From: JAPLJC01 sp052326585
GTDB lineage: Bacteria; Desulfobacterota; Desulfobaccia; Desulfobaccales; 0-14-0-80-60-11
Length of the DNA stretch: 64,000 nucleotides
Direction of reading: 5' to 3'
Assembly: GCA_052326585.1 (NCBI GenBank)
Contig: JBKQLU010000066.1
Span: forward strand, 1 to 64,000
The first letter of the stretch is position 1, and each line of letters starts with the position of its first letter. A model generated the notes under the pieces. That model worked only from the letters and a program-made list of their open reading frames with translations, did not search any database and was not told the origin of the DNA. Made by a program: the position numbers and the translations under genes. Positions 17,821-25,381 of the stretch are shown one piece after another.

Positions 17821-19038
17821 TTAATCCCCACTCGTTTGAAAAATTCTATGGAATAAGCCCACGTGGTGTGCCCCGCCCTTGGCCGTCCCGGTTTTGGCGG
17901 ACTTTTTCGAGTCCGCCACCAGGCCCGTGGCCAGGTCCGAAATCTGACGCCAAAGTTTACAGCGCGGCGACGATTCTCCCAGGGACATCCCTTGATTGAT
18001 GCATTCCATCAGGGACGTATAGTCATGGGGCAGGGTAAAATAGACCGGGTTATTATAGATACCCTCCACATCTTTGAGTCCCAATACGCTGTAATCCTTG
18101 ACATAGTTATTGACCAATACCTTCACCCGGCTGTCATCGATATTCAGATCACGGAACATGGTCGCGAAGGTTTTCAGATTCTGCAGATTCGGTACGCTGA
18201 GCTGGACCAGCAGCAGAATCTCATCACACTTCTGGAGCACATGAAAATATGTGGGATCCAGCCAGCCACCCAGATCTATGATGATCCATTGATAAGAAGT
18301 GCGCAGGGTTTGGAAAATTTTTTCCAAGGCGGGAACTTCAGGAAAGGCACGAGATTCGAGATAATAATTGGGATAACCCAGAATAACATCCAGCCCTGAT
18401 TTATGCTTCTGGATCACCTTTTTCATGAAAAGCGGATCCAAACTTTCGGCGCTATCGGCCAGGTCTTTGATATTGTACTGGCTTTTCAGGTCTAAGAATT
18501 GGCCTACGTGCGGGAAGGGCCGGGCCAGATCCATGAGGATGACTTCTCCCGGGAGGATGCCGGCCATGGCGACCGCCAGATTGGTGGCTACCGCGGTGAC
18601 TCCCCCCCCGCCCTTGGTGGCGGTCACGGCCATGATGCGGCTGCCGCCGGATGGGGAAGGTTTCTCCCTATCCTTGGCCAGCCGCCCCAAATGGCGCAGT
18701 AATTCGTCCGGGTTCAGGGGCAGCGGCAGGAAGCCTCCGGGACGCATCTCCATGAGCGGGATGAGGAAGTCCGGGTCCCGGCTTTTACTGCAAACGACCA
18801 CCTGGGAACGGGGCAACCGGGCCAGCAGGGATTCCAGCCAGTCGGTGATTAGGGTTATCTCATCCAGGTCCACCAGAACCAGGTCGGGCGGCGTCTCCCG
18901 ATATTGCGCCAGAAAAATCTCGAGATCCCGGGCCTCCCACACCAGTTTGACGCCATCCAGGTTGGACAACACCAGGCGCAAATCACTATCGGGAGTTCCC
19001 GACCCGTAGAAGACCGAGACTTTGAAGGGAGAATTCAT
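17821..19038 (-). CDS. tadZ: Tad pilus localisation protein TadZ/CpaE
   Basis: 405 residues: an N-terminal receiver-like domain without a clear phosphoacceptor (about 1-130), then a MinD/ParA-type ATPase domain (about 130-370). The P-loop reads TATKGGGGVTAVATNLA. It keeps the leading Lys but has V-T where the canonical KGGVGKTT has G-K-T, as in other TadZ proteins described as atypical Walker ATPases. TadZ marks the pole or site where the Tad machine assembles. It sits directly upstream of tadA with a 2-base gap, and 108 bases downstream of cpaB. Family assignment is good; residual ATPase activity is unknown. Confidence 0.87.
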   Translation of the reverse strand: MNSPFKVSVFYGSGTPDSDLRLVLSNLDGVKLVWEARDLEIFLAQYRETPPDLVLVDLDEITLITDWLESLLARLPRSQVVVCSKSRDPDFLIPLMEMRPGGFLPLPLNPDELLRHLGRLAKDREKPSPSGGSRIMAVTATKGGGGVTAVATNLAVAMAGILPGEVILMDLARPFPHVGQFLDLKSQYNIKDLADSAESLDPLFMKKVIQKHKSGLDVILGYPNYYLESRAFPEVPALEKIFQTLRTSYQWIIIDLGGWLDPTYFHVLQKCDEILLLVQLSVPNLQNLKTFATMFRDLNIDDSRVKVLVNNYVKDYSVLGLKDVEGIYNNPVYFTLPHDYTSLMECINQGMSLGESSPRCKLWRQISDLATGLVADSKKSAKTGTAKGGAHHVGLFHRIFQTSGD

Positions 19039-19146
19039 AGGACTTTCCTTGGGGGCGGCGCTTCCGGCAAGGCTTTTCCGCGAATTGAGTTTAACTATAC
19101 GGCTGCGGTTTGGTTCAGGACCACCTTTCTCCCCTCGCCGTCCCCC

Positions 19147-19971
19147 TCAATAGTCTTGGCTGGTGACATTCATGCCCTTGATAATCTTAACCGTGCGGCT
19201 TGGGGCTTTTTGTGGGACCCCATTCTCAGGCTTCGGCGCCACCGGCAAAAACGGCCTCTTGTAGGCAAGTTGCGAGGTGATTACGCCGGCGGTGTTAAAA
19301 TAACCCCGGTTCAACTGATTGCGCAACGCCAGGCGGATCCGTCCTTGAAGGCTGGCCAGGTTCAGGGTCTCGGCCTGTTCCGGGGTCACCTCCAGGGTGA
19401 CGGTGGGAACCACATCGGGTCTTTCCTTCCCCTTGCTCTGCTCCCAGACCTGTCCGGTGCTGAGAACCTTAAGGTTCTGCAAGATGATTTTGGAGAAATG
19501 TTCGCCGCCTTCCCCCGGCTCCTGCATCTCCACCATCACGTCCACCCGGTCGCCAGGATTGATGAAGCCGGCTACTCCGGTGACCTCGTCAGTCTTCACC
19601 GTCACCGCCAGCTTATTTTCGCCGAGCAGGCCGCCCAACCCCGCCCTGGTCCCTTCCGGGGCCAGTTTGTCCTCGAGGATGGGCTCACCCTTGGCGATGT
19701 TTACCAGGGCCACCCGGTTCACCACTTTCTTAGGATCGTTGATGGCCTGGGCCGGGGCCAGGTTATCGGGGTAATCCGCCACCCGCACCATCCCCGCAGA
19801 GACTGCCGTCCCCGGGGCGATGTCCGCCTCCGCCACCACCACCTGTTTGGTGGCCGTGAGGCGCGGTTCGCCGACCCGGCCTTTAATGTAACTGTGCACC
19901 AGGAAAACAGCCACCAATCCCAGCACGGCTGCAAAGATGAAATATTTCAGGCCTGGCTTCATGGTAGTCAC
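19147..19971 (-). CDS. cpaB: Flp pilus assembly protein CpaB/RcpC
   Basis: 274 residues: an N-terminal membrane anchor (YFIFAAVLGLVAVFLVHSYI, about residues 9-28), a SAF domain (VVVAEADIAPGTAVSAGMVRVADYP, about 44-105), and the CpaB C-terminal domain (LAVTVKTDEVTGVAGFINPGDRVDVMVEM). RcpC/CpaB is a periplasmic protein thought to help the outer-membrane secretin. It overlaps the tadE stop by four bases (ATGA). No secretin gene (rcpA/cpaC) is present anywhere in the window, so its partner must be encoded elsewhere. Confidence 0.88.
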   Translation of the reverse strand: MTTMKPGLKYFIFAAVLGLVAVFLVHSYIKGRVGEPRLTATKQVVVAEADIAPGTAVSAGMVRVADYPDNLAPAQAINDPKKVVNRVALVNIAKGEPILEDKLAPEGTRAGLGGLLGENKLAVTVKTDEVTGVAGFINPGDRVDVMVEMQEPGEGGEHFSKIILQNLKVLSTGQVWEQSKGKERPDVVPTVTLEVTPEQAETLNLASLQGRIRLALRNQLNRGYFNTAGVITSQLAYKRPFLPVAPKPENGVPQKAPSRTVKIIKGMNVTSQDY

Positions 19972-20441
19972 TCCATTATCATAGTAGTCGTTGCCTGGAG
20001 GCTCATGGTTTGAAAAGCGGGTATTACCTGGCCCAAGACCAGGGCCACGTTGGTAGCGGTGATTTGCACCGTGAAAGGATTACCGGTGGTGCTGCCCGGG
20101 CTGGGGTAACTGATGGTTACAGTGACCCCGGGGATGACAGACGGCCCGCTGCCGTTCGGGGGATTAAGGTAATCATTGATAATGGTCTGGGCCTCGCTTT
20201 CCGCCCAAGCCTGCCGGTTGGATACGGTGGAAGGGGGATACACCACCGCGGCCCGGGCCCCTTCCCGGCTCGCATTGGTGATGACGTGATCCACGTACCA
20301 CAGATGGCCAAACTCGACTATACCCACCACGATCAAGAGAAAGAGGGGGAACAAGATAATGAATTCCACCGCAACCGACCCGGCTTCCGAGGCCAGAGAC
20401 GAAGACGACAGCGGGCTACGCCTTATTCTTAACCACTTCAT
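19968..20441 (-). CDS. tadE: TadE-family pseudopilin
   Basis: 157 residues. The N-terminus has the TadE signature GSVAVEFIILFPLFLLIVVGIVEFG (about residues 21-46), with the Glu that follows a prepilin-type cleavage site and one hydrophobic helix. NASREGARAAVVYPP follows, as in most TadE proteins. TadE-like pseudopilins are processed by the Tad prepilin peptidase and are needed for pilus production. The gene lies 124 bases after the pilin array, and its stop overlaps the cpaB start. Confidence 0.88.
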   Translation of the reverse strand: MKWLRIRRSPLSSSSLASEAGSVAVEFIILFPLFLLIVVGIVEFGHLWYVDHVITNASREGARAAVVYPPSTVSNRQAWAESEAQTIINDYLNPPNGSGPSVIPGVTVTISYPSPGSTTGNPFTVQITATNVALVLGQVIPAFQTMSLQATTTMIME

Positions 20442-20565
20442 GTCATCGCCCCCAAAGTTTGGCGCCCTTGCCCCTCTCCGTCCACGTTGCCTGAAAGCCT
20501 GGAACTTGGTCTCAACACGGGAAGACCCTTGCCAACCTCCCGGACCACCCGGTGGAAATATTCCC

Positions 20566-20766
20566 TCAAGAACCGAATTTAGACATGGCTGAGTTCACCA
20601 CGGAATCGATTCTATTGCCGGCAGTGTTGAGGGCCGAATTATACCCGGTCCACCAGGCGATCAGCCCCACGACCAGCAAGATGCCCACGGCGGAAATCAT
20701 CAGGACCGTGGAAGTGACTTCCGAGGTCCCCGTTTCCTCCCGGAAAAATCTCCTCAGGCCGTTCAT
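20566..20766 (-). CDS. Flp-like mini-pilin, lacking the Glu-Tyr motif (copy 1)
   Basis: 66-residue protein: a basic N-terminus (MNGLRRFFREET), one long hydrophobic helix (VLMISAVGILLVVGLIAWWTGY) and a short Asn/Ser-rich tail. The architecture is that of Flp pilins. However, the Glu-Tyr pair that follows the cleavage site in classical Flp pilins is absent; a Glu three residues earlier (SEVTSTV) takes its place. GGGAGG lies upstream of the ATG. It is the last pilin before tadE and the most divergent of its four-member subfamily. A structural or minor pilin role is inferred from context. Confidence 0.78.
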   Translation of the reverse strand: MNGLRRFFREETGTSEVTSTVLMISAVGILLVVGLIAWWTGYNSALNTAGNRIDSVVNSAMSKFGS

Positions 20767-20830
20767 TCCTGTTCCTCCCGCCCCACCCGGGCCGCATCCC
20801 GGCCCCTCTGGAGAAATCCCGGCAGGCTCA

Positions 20831-21025
20831 TCATGAACCCGAGGGGATCACGCTTTTCAGTTGATTGACCGTATTAGCGGCAGAGTTATACGCACCGTTG
20901 AGGCTAGTGTACCAGACCACCAGGCCCGCGGCTAGCAAAATGCCCACCGCGGCTATCATGACAACCATGGAGGTCGCCTCGGCAGTGCCCCTTTCCTCCC
21001 GGAAAAATCTCCTCAGGGCGTTCAT
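20831..21025 (-). CDS. Flp-like mini-pilin, lacking the Glu-Tyr motif (copy 2)
   Basis: 64-residue paralogue of its neighbours: MNALRRFFREERGTAEATS, then the hydrophobic VVMIAAVGILLAAGLVVWYTSL and a polar tail ending SVIPSGS. GGAGGG precedes the ATG. Like copies 1, 3 and 5, it carries an AEATST segment in place of the classical Glu-Tyr. It lies 65 bases upstream of copy 1 in transcription order. Sequence drift is greatest in the last 20 residues, the part exposed on a pilus surface in related systems. Confidence 0.78.
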   Translation of the reverse strand: MNALRRFFREERGTAEATSMVVMIAAVGILLAAGLVVWYTSLNGAYNSAANTVNQLKSVIPSGS

Positions 21026-21185
21026 TCCCGTCCCTCCCGGCCCAGCAGTGTCACTCCTGCCTCCCTTAACCGGAGCGGACTTTCCCAGGACCAGCCGCCT
21101 TGCTCACTTCGGCATTCAATCCCGGAAATTTGCCAGGTGGGGAGGCCTTGGTCCCCCCGCCACCGCCCTGGCCTCTTAATGCGGC

Positions 21186-21389
21186 TCATGACCCGGTCAG
21201 GGTAGAGTTCATGTTTCCCGTCAGAGTCGTCACTCTTTGGCCGGCGGTGGTAAAGGCGGAGTTGAGACCTCCGTACCAGGCGATCAGGCCAGCGGCCAGC
21301 AAGATGCCCACGGCGGCGATCATGACAACGGTGGAAGTCGCCTCCGCCGTGGCTGCCTCATCCCGAAAAAATCTTTTTATGCTCTTCAT
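21186..21389 (-). CDS. Flp-like mini-pilin, lacking the Glu-Tyr motif (copy 3)
   Basis: 67 residues from the ATG at 21389 (MKSIKRFFRDEAATAEATS). The frame is open further upstream, but AGGAGG sits five bases before this ATG. The hydrophobic core VVMIAAVGILLAAGLIAWYGG and tail SAFTTAGQRVTTLTGNMNST are almost identical to copy 5, 738 bases away, showing recent duplication. It is part of the 369-bp tandem array. Expected to be exported and cleaved as a pilin; no peptidase gene is in the window. Confidence 0.8.
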   Translation of the reverse strand: MKSIKRFFRDEAATAEATSTVVMIAAVGILLAAGLIAWYGGLNSAFTTAGQRVTTLTGNMNSTLTGS

Positions 21390-21554
21390 GTGCTCCTCCT
21401 CTCGTCCCACCAGCACCGGCTCAGTCCTTCCTTATACCGGCGCGCACCTTGCCAAGGCAGGCCCGCTTGCTCTCGAAGCAAACTCTTGAAATTTGCCCAT
21501 CAGGGAGGCCTCAGCGGCCCCCTCTATCCCGCGGCCTTGGTCTCTTAATGCGCT

Positions 21555-21756
21555 TCATGAGCCGGATATGGCGGATTGCATGTTACCTGTCAAAGTTTTC
21601 ACTCTTTGGCCGGCGGTGCTAAGCGCACCGTTGAGGCCCCCATACCAGGCGACCCGGCCGTAGCCAGCAAAACCCCCACCGCGGCGATCATGATGACGGT
21701 GGAAGTCGCCTCCGCCGTGGCCGTTTCCTCCTGAAAAAGCTCCTCAGGTCGTTCAT
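21555..21756 (-). pseudogene. Frameshifted mini-pilin pseudogene (copy 4)
   Basis: The reading frame starts like its neighbours (MNDLRSFFR), but a one-base deletion in the Glu codons after Phe-Phe-Arg throws it into an Arg/Pro-rich frame that stops after about 22 residues. A second one-base deletion lies in the middle of the membrane-helix region. Beyond it the parental frame resumes as WYGGLNGALSTAGQRV and ends in a TGA at the expected place. The total length (202 bases) is exactly two bases short of the intact 204-base copies. It is a decayed unit of the 369-bp array. Confidence 0.85.
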
Positions 21757-21923
21757 CCACGTTTCTCCCGCCACGCCAGGGCCGTCTCTTATCTCCAGTA
21801 AACGGCGCGCAACCGGCCAGGGCCAGCCGACTTCCTCACTTCGGCAGACAACCCCGGAAATTTGGCAAGCGGGTAGATCTTAGCGGGCCAACCATCCCCG
21901 CCACCCTGGTCTCTTAACCCGGT

Positions 21924-22127
21924 TCATGACCCGGTCAGGGTAGATTGCATATTCCCCGTCAGGGTCGTCACTCTTTGACCGGCGGTGGTAAAGGCGGAAT
22001 TGAGGCCGCCGTACCAGGCAATCAGGCCGGCAGCCAGCAAGATGCCTACCGCGGCGATCATGATGACGGTGGAAGTCGCCTCTGCCGTGGCTGTCTCATC
22101 CCGAAAAAACCTTTTCATACGGTTCAT
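21924..22127 (-). CDS. Flp-like mini-pilin, lacking the Glu-Tyr motif (copy 5)
   Basis: 67 residues, MNRMKRFFRDETATAEATS, then VIMIAAVGILLAAGLIAWYGG and an Asn/Thr-rich tail ending QSTLTGS. It matches copy 3 at nearly every residue. GGAGGAAG lies just upstream of the ATG. It is the most upstream member of the subfamily lacking Glu-Tyr; the three genes further upstream are classical Flp pilins. This switch between subfamilies within one array suggests pilins with different roles or different processing. Confidence 0.8.
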   Translation of the reverse strand: MNRMKRFFRDETATAEATSTVIMIAAVGILLAAGLIAWYGGLNSAFTTAGQRVTTLTGNMQSTLTGS

Positions 22128-22258
22128 GTCTTCTTCCTCCTTAAATTTTCTGTTGCAGAATTAAACTGGGAATTAATGCCTTCCCCAGAACAAACCCTCT
22201 CTCGTTTACCGCTGCCTCGGCAGCCAACTTGCCTGCCCTGAGGCGCATCGCCAGGGAC

Positions 22259-22438
22259 TCAGTTGCCCGCGGTGAAATAATTGCCCCAGGCGGTGTAAAC
22301 CCCGGAAATGGATGTAAACAGGAGCCATACTCCCACCACCAGGATAATACCGATGGCAGCCACAAAAACCACATATTCCGAGGCAACGACGCCTTCGTTC
22401 CCTTGCAGGAATCTTTTCAGTGGCTTTGGAGCCTTCAT
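22259..22438 (-). CDS. flp: Flp-type mini-pilin with Glu-Tyr motif (copy 6)
   Basis: 59 residues: MKAPKPLKRFLQGNEGVVASEYV, then a hydrophobic helix (VFVAAIGIILVVGVWLLFT) and a short tail ending FTAGN. Gly15 followed four residues later by the Glu-Tyr pair is the classical Flp prepilin site: cleavage after Gly, with Glu at +5 and Tyr at +6. It lies 131 bases upstream of copy 5 and 156 bases downstream of copy 7. Its aromatic residues (Trp, Tyr, Phe) near the C-terminus are shared with copies 7 and 8. Confidence 0.82.
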   Translation of the reverse strand: MKAPKPLKRFLQGNEGVVASEYVVFVAAIGIILVVGVWLLFTSISGVYTAWGNYFTAGN

Positions 22439-22594
22439 TACAGGTCCGGGTAATTTCCAGGATTATCCTATGGCTAACAGACTAAGTCCTGGATTTAGTT
22501 TTGCAATAGGGCAATCAGCCTTGTTCCCAACGGGCCATAAAATAAAGTAATTTTAAGCGGTGCGGCGGCCCGGTGGCGCGGCCAGCCCGGCCGC

Positions 22595-22762
22595 TCAGGA
22601 GCTCACGTTGAAATAAGAGGCCCAGCCACTGAACAATCCGGACATGGAACTAAACAGAACCCCCACCCCGACGATCAGGAGAATGCCCACCGCAGCCACA
22701 AAAACCACATATTCGGTGGCTACCGAGGCCTGATCGTGTTTGACTAATTTTTTGAGGTCCAT
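22595..22762 (-). CDS. flp: Flp-type mini-pilin with Glu-Tyr motif (copy 7)
   Basis: 55 residues: MDLKKLVKHDQASVATEYVV, then FVAAVGILLIVGVGVLF and a tail SGLFSGWASYFNVSS. The Glu-Tyr pair is in place; the residue at the predicted cleavage point is Ala instead of Gly, which Tad peptidases also accept. GGAGC lies a few bases upstream of the ATG. The upstream gap (22763-23071) contains a TATATT box at a plausible distance, so a promoter may lie here. Closely related to copy 8. Confidence 0.82.
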   Translation of the reverse strand: MDLKKLVKHDQASVATEYVVFVAAVGILLIVGVGVLFSSMSGLFSGWASYFNVSS

Positions 22763-23071
22763 TTAGCTCCTCATGCCGCCCTGCAGGATTAAATTTTTTT
22801 CATAATATATTCGTAAAGGTTAAGTTAATGTTTGAATCTATCATTTCACAATAGGTAAAAGTTCCTAATCAGCACTAGTAAAACTACTTAGATATGCTCT
22901 TGGCTGGGCCCGGCCTGGTTCGAAACAGCACCAGCGGAACCGGTAAAACACCAGGCCGATTTACCGGAGGCGGCAGGTCCTTTATCGGCCTTTTCCACCC
23001 AATACCTTTCCTCGCCAAGCCTTGCCCCGGTTGTTGCCGTTAATTGCCAGGGCCGAATCCCACAGGTTCGT
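22763..23071. other. Non-coding gap between two pilin genes
   Basis: 309 bases with no reading frame I can support. The part next to copy 7 (about 22790-22870) is AT-rich and holds TATATT about 40 bases upstream of its start codon, so a promoter or leader region is plausible. The rest is GC-rich with no clear hairpin plus U-run. Confidence 0.4.
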
Positions 23072-23242
23072 TCAGCTTGCCGAGTTGTTGAAGTAATTGG
23101 CCCACTGGTTGAATAATCCGGACATGGAGTTAAACAATGCCGCGACCCCCACGATCAAGATAATGCCCACGGCAGCCACGAAAACGACATATTCGACTGC
23201 AACGGTCCCCTCGTCCCCTGCCAATAATCCCATGAGCGCCAT
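23072..23242 (-). CDS. flp: Flp-type mini-pilin with Glu-Tyr motif (copy 8)
   Basis: 56 residues: MALMGLLAGDEGTVAVEYVV, then FVAAVGIILIVGVAALF and the tail SGLFNQWANYFNNSAS. Gly12 with Glu-Tyr at +5/+6 is a textbook Flp cleavage site. GGGAGGGG precedes the start. This is the first gene of the pilus locus in transcription order, so it is a good candidate for the major pilin; the operon promoter should lie in 23243-23373, where I see no strong consensus. Confidence 0.82.
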   Translation of the reverse strand: MALMGLLAGDEGTVAVEYVVFVAAVGIILIVGVAALFNSMSGLFNQWANYFNNSAS

Positions 23243-23373
23243 GCTTGTCCCCTCCCGGCCAGGTCCCTTAACTCTCTGGGACTATTCTGTTGGTTCGGAT
23301 TCAACTAACCATAACTACCAATAATTTCCGGAGCAATGGGTAAAAACCCCTCATTCTCCCCGGGTAAGGGTAC

Positions 23374-24897
23374 TCAGCGGGCCGGGCTCCCGGGCCCGGA
23401 GGCGCCTGCAAAAAGGACGCTCCTGGAATCCGAATAAATCTCACGCCAGCCAGGCTCCTTCCGAATCAAAGCGACCACTGCCATGCTCTTACTCAGTAAA
23501 ATCAGGTCGGGTGGATAATCCCGCAGGAACTGCCGCCATTGCGGCTCGCCATAGTGGAATTCGAAATAGGTTTGTTGAACCTTTGGGGGGTAGACAGTTT
23601 CATAACGGCCATCCATGCCCACCAAAACCTGGGGATAAAGTTTCCAGATCAGGTATTCACCCCAGCCGAACTCCGTCAGGATTTTGCCGGTAAGACCTCG
23701 TTTTTTAATGAGATTTACGGCAGCCACCGGATAGCACATATAGCTCTTGATTTCCTGAGGCAGCGCAGTATCAGGGAGTTTCCAGGCGAAGGGATCCTGA
23801 ATGATAAAGAGGTAGAGGTTCAAAACGGTTAGCAGGCCAAGGCCGATGGCGACGCCGTTTTTGACCGGAGTCCGCTGCCACCATTGCTTTATCCAGGGAC
23901 GAGATTGCAGGTAAGCCACGTTTCTATTTATGCAAACCGGCAAATAGGCCCCCGCCAGGATAAAGAAGAAGGGCAGGTGCCGGATGTGCATCAGGCCCAA
24001 GGCCAAAGTTATCGCCAACGCCAGGCTGGCAGTAGTCTCGCGCCATTTGGACTGCCACATCGCCAAGGGTACGAAGACACCCAGCAGCAACAGAAAAATG
24101 ATGAGCGTGCCGGGGATGACGTCATGCCGGTAGGCCTGGAGCACTGATAACCATTCGGTAATGTAGGGCCGCGGCATGGCCACGGCGCGCGCCAGATATT
24201 GCCAATATACCACCCCATAAGGATTGATCAGCGTGACCAGGGCGGCAGCCAGACCCGCCAGGACATAGGGCAGGCTCGGGCGCCGACTGATAAATTCACC
24301 GGCGGCGTAAACCGCGACCAGCCCCAATCCAGCCAGGAAACCGGCGTGTAAGTTGCACCAGGGTATCTGGATCAAGGGCAGCAGGTATAGACCTTGCCAG
24401 TTGCGGCCCACCCGGGCGCTCTCCAGGAGATAAAGGAAGAGGGCGAAAAAGAAAAACGTGAACACCTGGGCCCGCACCGGGGGGTACCAGTCACGGAAGA
24501 CCCCGACGTAAATCAACATGACCAGGACGGTAGACAGAGGGTAGGCCCCCCGCCTCCTGGCGGTCAGATAAACCAGGCCGATGGTCCCCAGGGCCAGCCC
24601 ATACTGGAGAACCATTAAACCCGCACTTCCCAGGGTCCGGTAAAGCCCGTAGAACAACACCCCGGTGAGCCATTCGTGATATACCCACGGCAGGTTGGGG
24701 ATATAGGAAAAGACATCCTGATAGGGGAAGCTCTTGCTCTGCCAGAAGAGGCGGCCGAAGGCCAGATATCCCCAGAGGTCCGGATCAGCACCCCTAAGCG
24801 AGGCGAGAATTGCTAGGATATATGTGCTCAGCACGGAGAACACACAGACTTTGAGCCAGTCCCCGCGCCCCTCCCCGCTGCCGATTGAAGACGTCAA
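23374..24897 (-). CDS. Polytopic membrane protein, GT-C-like
   Basis: 507 residues with about ten hydrophobic segments between residues 15 and 370 and a soluble C-terminal part. An Asp-rich loop after the first helix (LRGADPDLWGYLAFGR) and WVYHEWLTGVLFYGLY resemble GT-C glycosyltransferases and O-antigen-ligase-like proteins, which use a lipid-linked sugar donor outside the cytoplasmic membrane. The C-terminal domain (GWGEYLIWKLYPQVLVGMDGRYE) also recurs in such proteins. It lies upstream of the pilin array on the same strand. Glycosylation of pilins or of an exopolysaccharide is possible; this is inference and the family is not firmly recognised. Confidence 0.6.
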   Translation of the reverse strand: MTSSIGSGEGRGDWLKVCVFSVLSTYILAILASLRGADPDLWGYLAFGRLFWQSKSFPYQDVFSYIPNLPWVYHEWLTGVLFYGLYRTLGSAGLMVLQYGLALGTIGLVYLTARRRGAYPLSTVLVMLIYVGVFRDWYPPVRAQVFTFFFFALFLYLLESARVGRNWQGLYLLPLIQIPWCNLHAGFLAGLGLVAVYAAGEFISRRPSLPYVLAGLAAALVTLINPYGVVYWQYLARAVAMPRPYITEWLSVLQAYRHDVIPGTLIIFLLLLGVFVPLAMWQSKWRETTASLALAITLALGLMHIRHLPFFFILAGAYLPVCINRNVAYLQSRPWIKQWWQRTPVKNGVAIGLGLLTVLNLYLFIIQDPFAWKLPDTALPQEIKSYMCYPVAAVNLIKKRGLTGKILTEFGWGEYLIWKLYPQVLVGMDGRYETVYPPKVQQTYFEFHYGEPQWRQFLRDYPPDLILLSKSMAVVALIRKEPGWREIYSDSRSVLFAGASGPGSPAR

Positions 24898-25279
24898 TGG
24901 TCAATATGCTCCCAAAACCCGGGCCCAACTAGTGCAAGTGTCCAGGATCCCAGGATTACCCTGGGCGCCCGGGCGCCCCCGGCTTGACCCTCCAGGCCTA
25001 CATAAATTTAATCATGCCAGTCCTCCCGGTCAACCCGCCAGCGCCGGGAACCGTATTCGCTTACCATCCCCCCATACCGCTAGATTAAGACTCTCAGCCG
25101 CAGCGCCAGTCTACATTTCCAAATCAGGGGGGAATTGCTCCGGTTTAAACAATTTTCTTGACAAAGCTCGTCAATCGGCAAATTATTAAGCCGGTTGCAT
25201 CGCTGGGCCAAAGCGAAATTGATTAAGGTTAAGAACCCGAAAAAACAGGCAAAAGCCGAGGCAAGTGGAGGAGCGCGCT
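24898..25279. other. Intergenic region upstream of the lysine-rich mini-protein
   Basis: 382 bases without a convincing gene. Reading frames on the minus strand here are Pro/Ser/Leu-rich and antisense to the promoter and leader of the mini-gene at 25280. The only element I can support is the promoter at 25158-25186. Confidence 0.4.
25158..25186 (+). promoter_or_regulatory. Predicted promoter of the lysine-rich mini-protein
   Basis: Perfect -35 TTGACA (25158-25163), a 17-base spacer and AATTAT (25181-25186, four of six), about 93 bases before the GTG of the mini-gene. It is the best consensus match in the gap. Confidence 0.5.
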
Positions 25280-25381
25280 GTGGGAGACAAAGGTAAGAAG
25301 GACAAGGGTAAGAAAGAGGCCAAAAAGGCCAAGAAAGGCGCCAAAAAAGGGGTCCCAAAGGAGAAGGATATCAAGAAGTAA
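25280..25381 (+). CDS. Lysine-rich 33-residue protein
   Basis: GTG start with GGAGG eight bases upstream; the peptide is (M)GDKGKKDKGKKEAKKAKKG followed by AKKGVPKEKDIKK. Almost half the residues are Lys and none is aromatic apart from the absence of any Trp, Tyr or Phe; it should be disordered and strongly basic. Very small GDKGKKDK-type proteins recur as unnamed genes in many bacteria, so a nucleic-acid-binding or chaperone-like role is conceivable, but no function is established. The good promoter and ribosome-binding site argue that it is real despite its size. Confidence 0.6.
   Translation: MGDKGKKDKGKKEAKKAKKGAKKGVPKEKDIKK

Larger units (their letters stand above)
21065..22127 (-). repeat. 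Tandem 369-bp pilin-gene repeat (three units)
   Basis: Three consecutive units each hold a pilin reading frame plus about 165 bases of similar intergenic DNA. The stop codons lie at 21186, 21555 and 21924, exactly 369 bases apart. The intergenic parts share recognisable blocks (for example CTCTTAATGCG-like text before each stop and GGAAATTTG-like text in mid-gap). The middle unit carries the pseudogene. This is tandem duplication with later divergence; the gene at 20831 may be an older, shorter unit. Confidence 0.75.

Noticed and set aside
22141..22386. 81-residue minus-strand frame overlapping pilin copy 6
   Set aside because: It is out of frame with the 59-residue Flp pilin, whose Glu-Tyr motif and helix are unambiguous.
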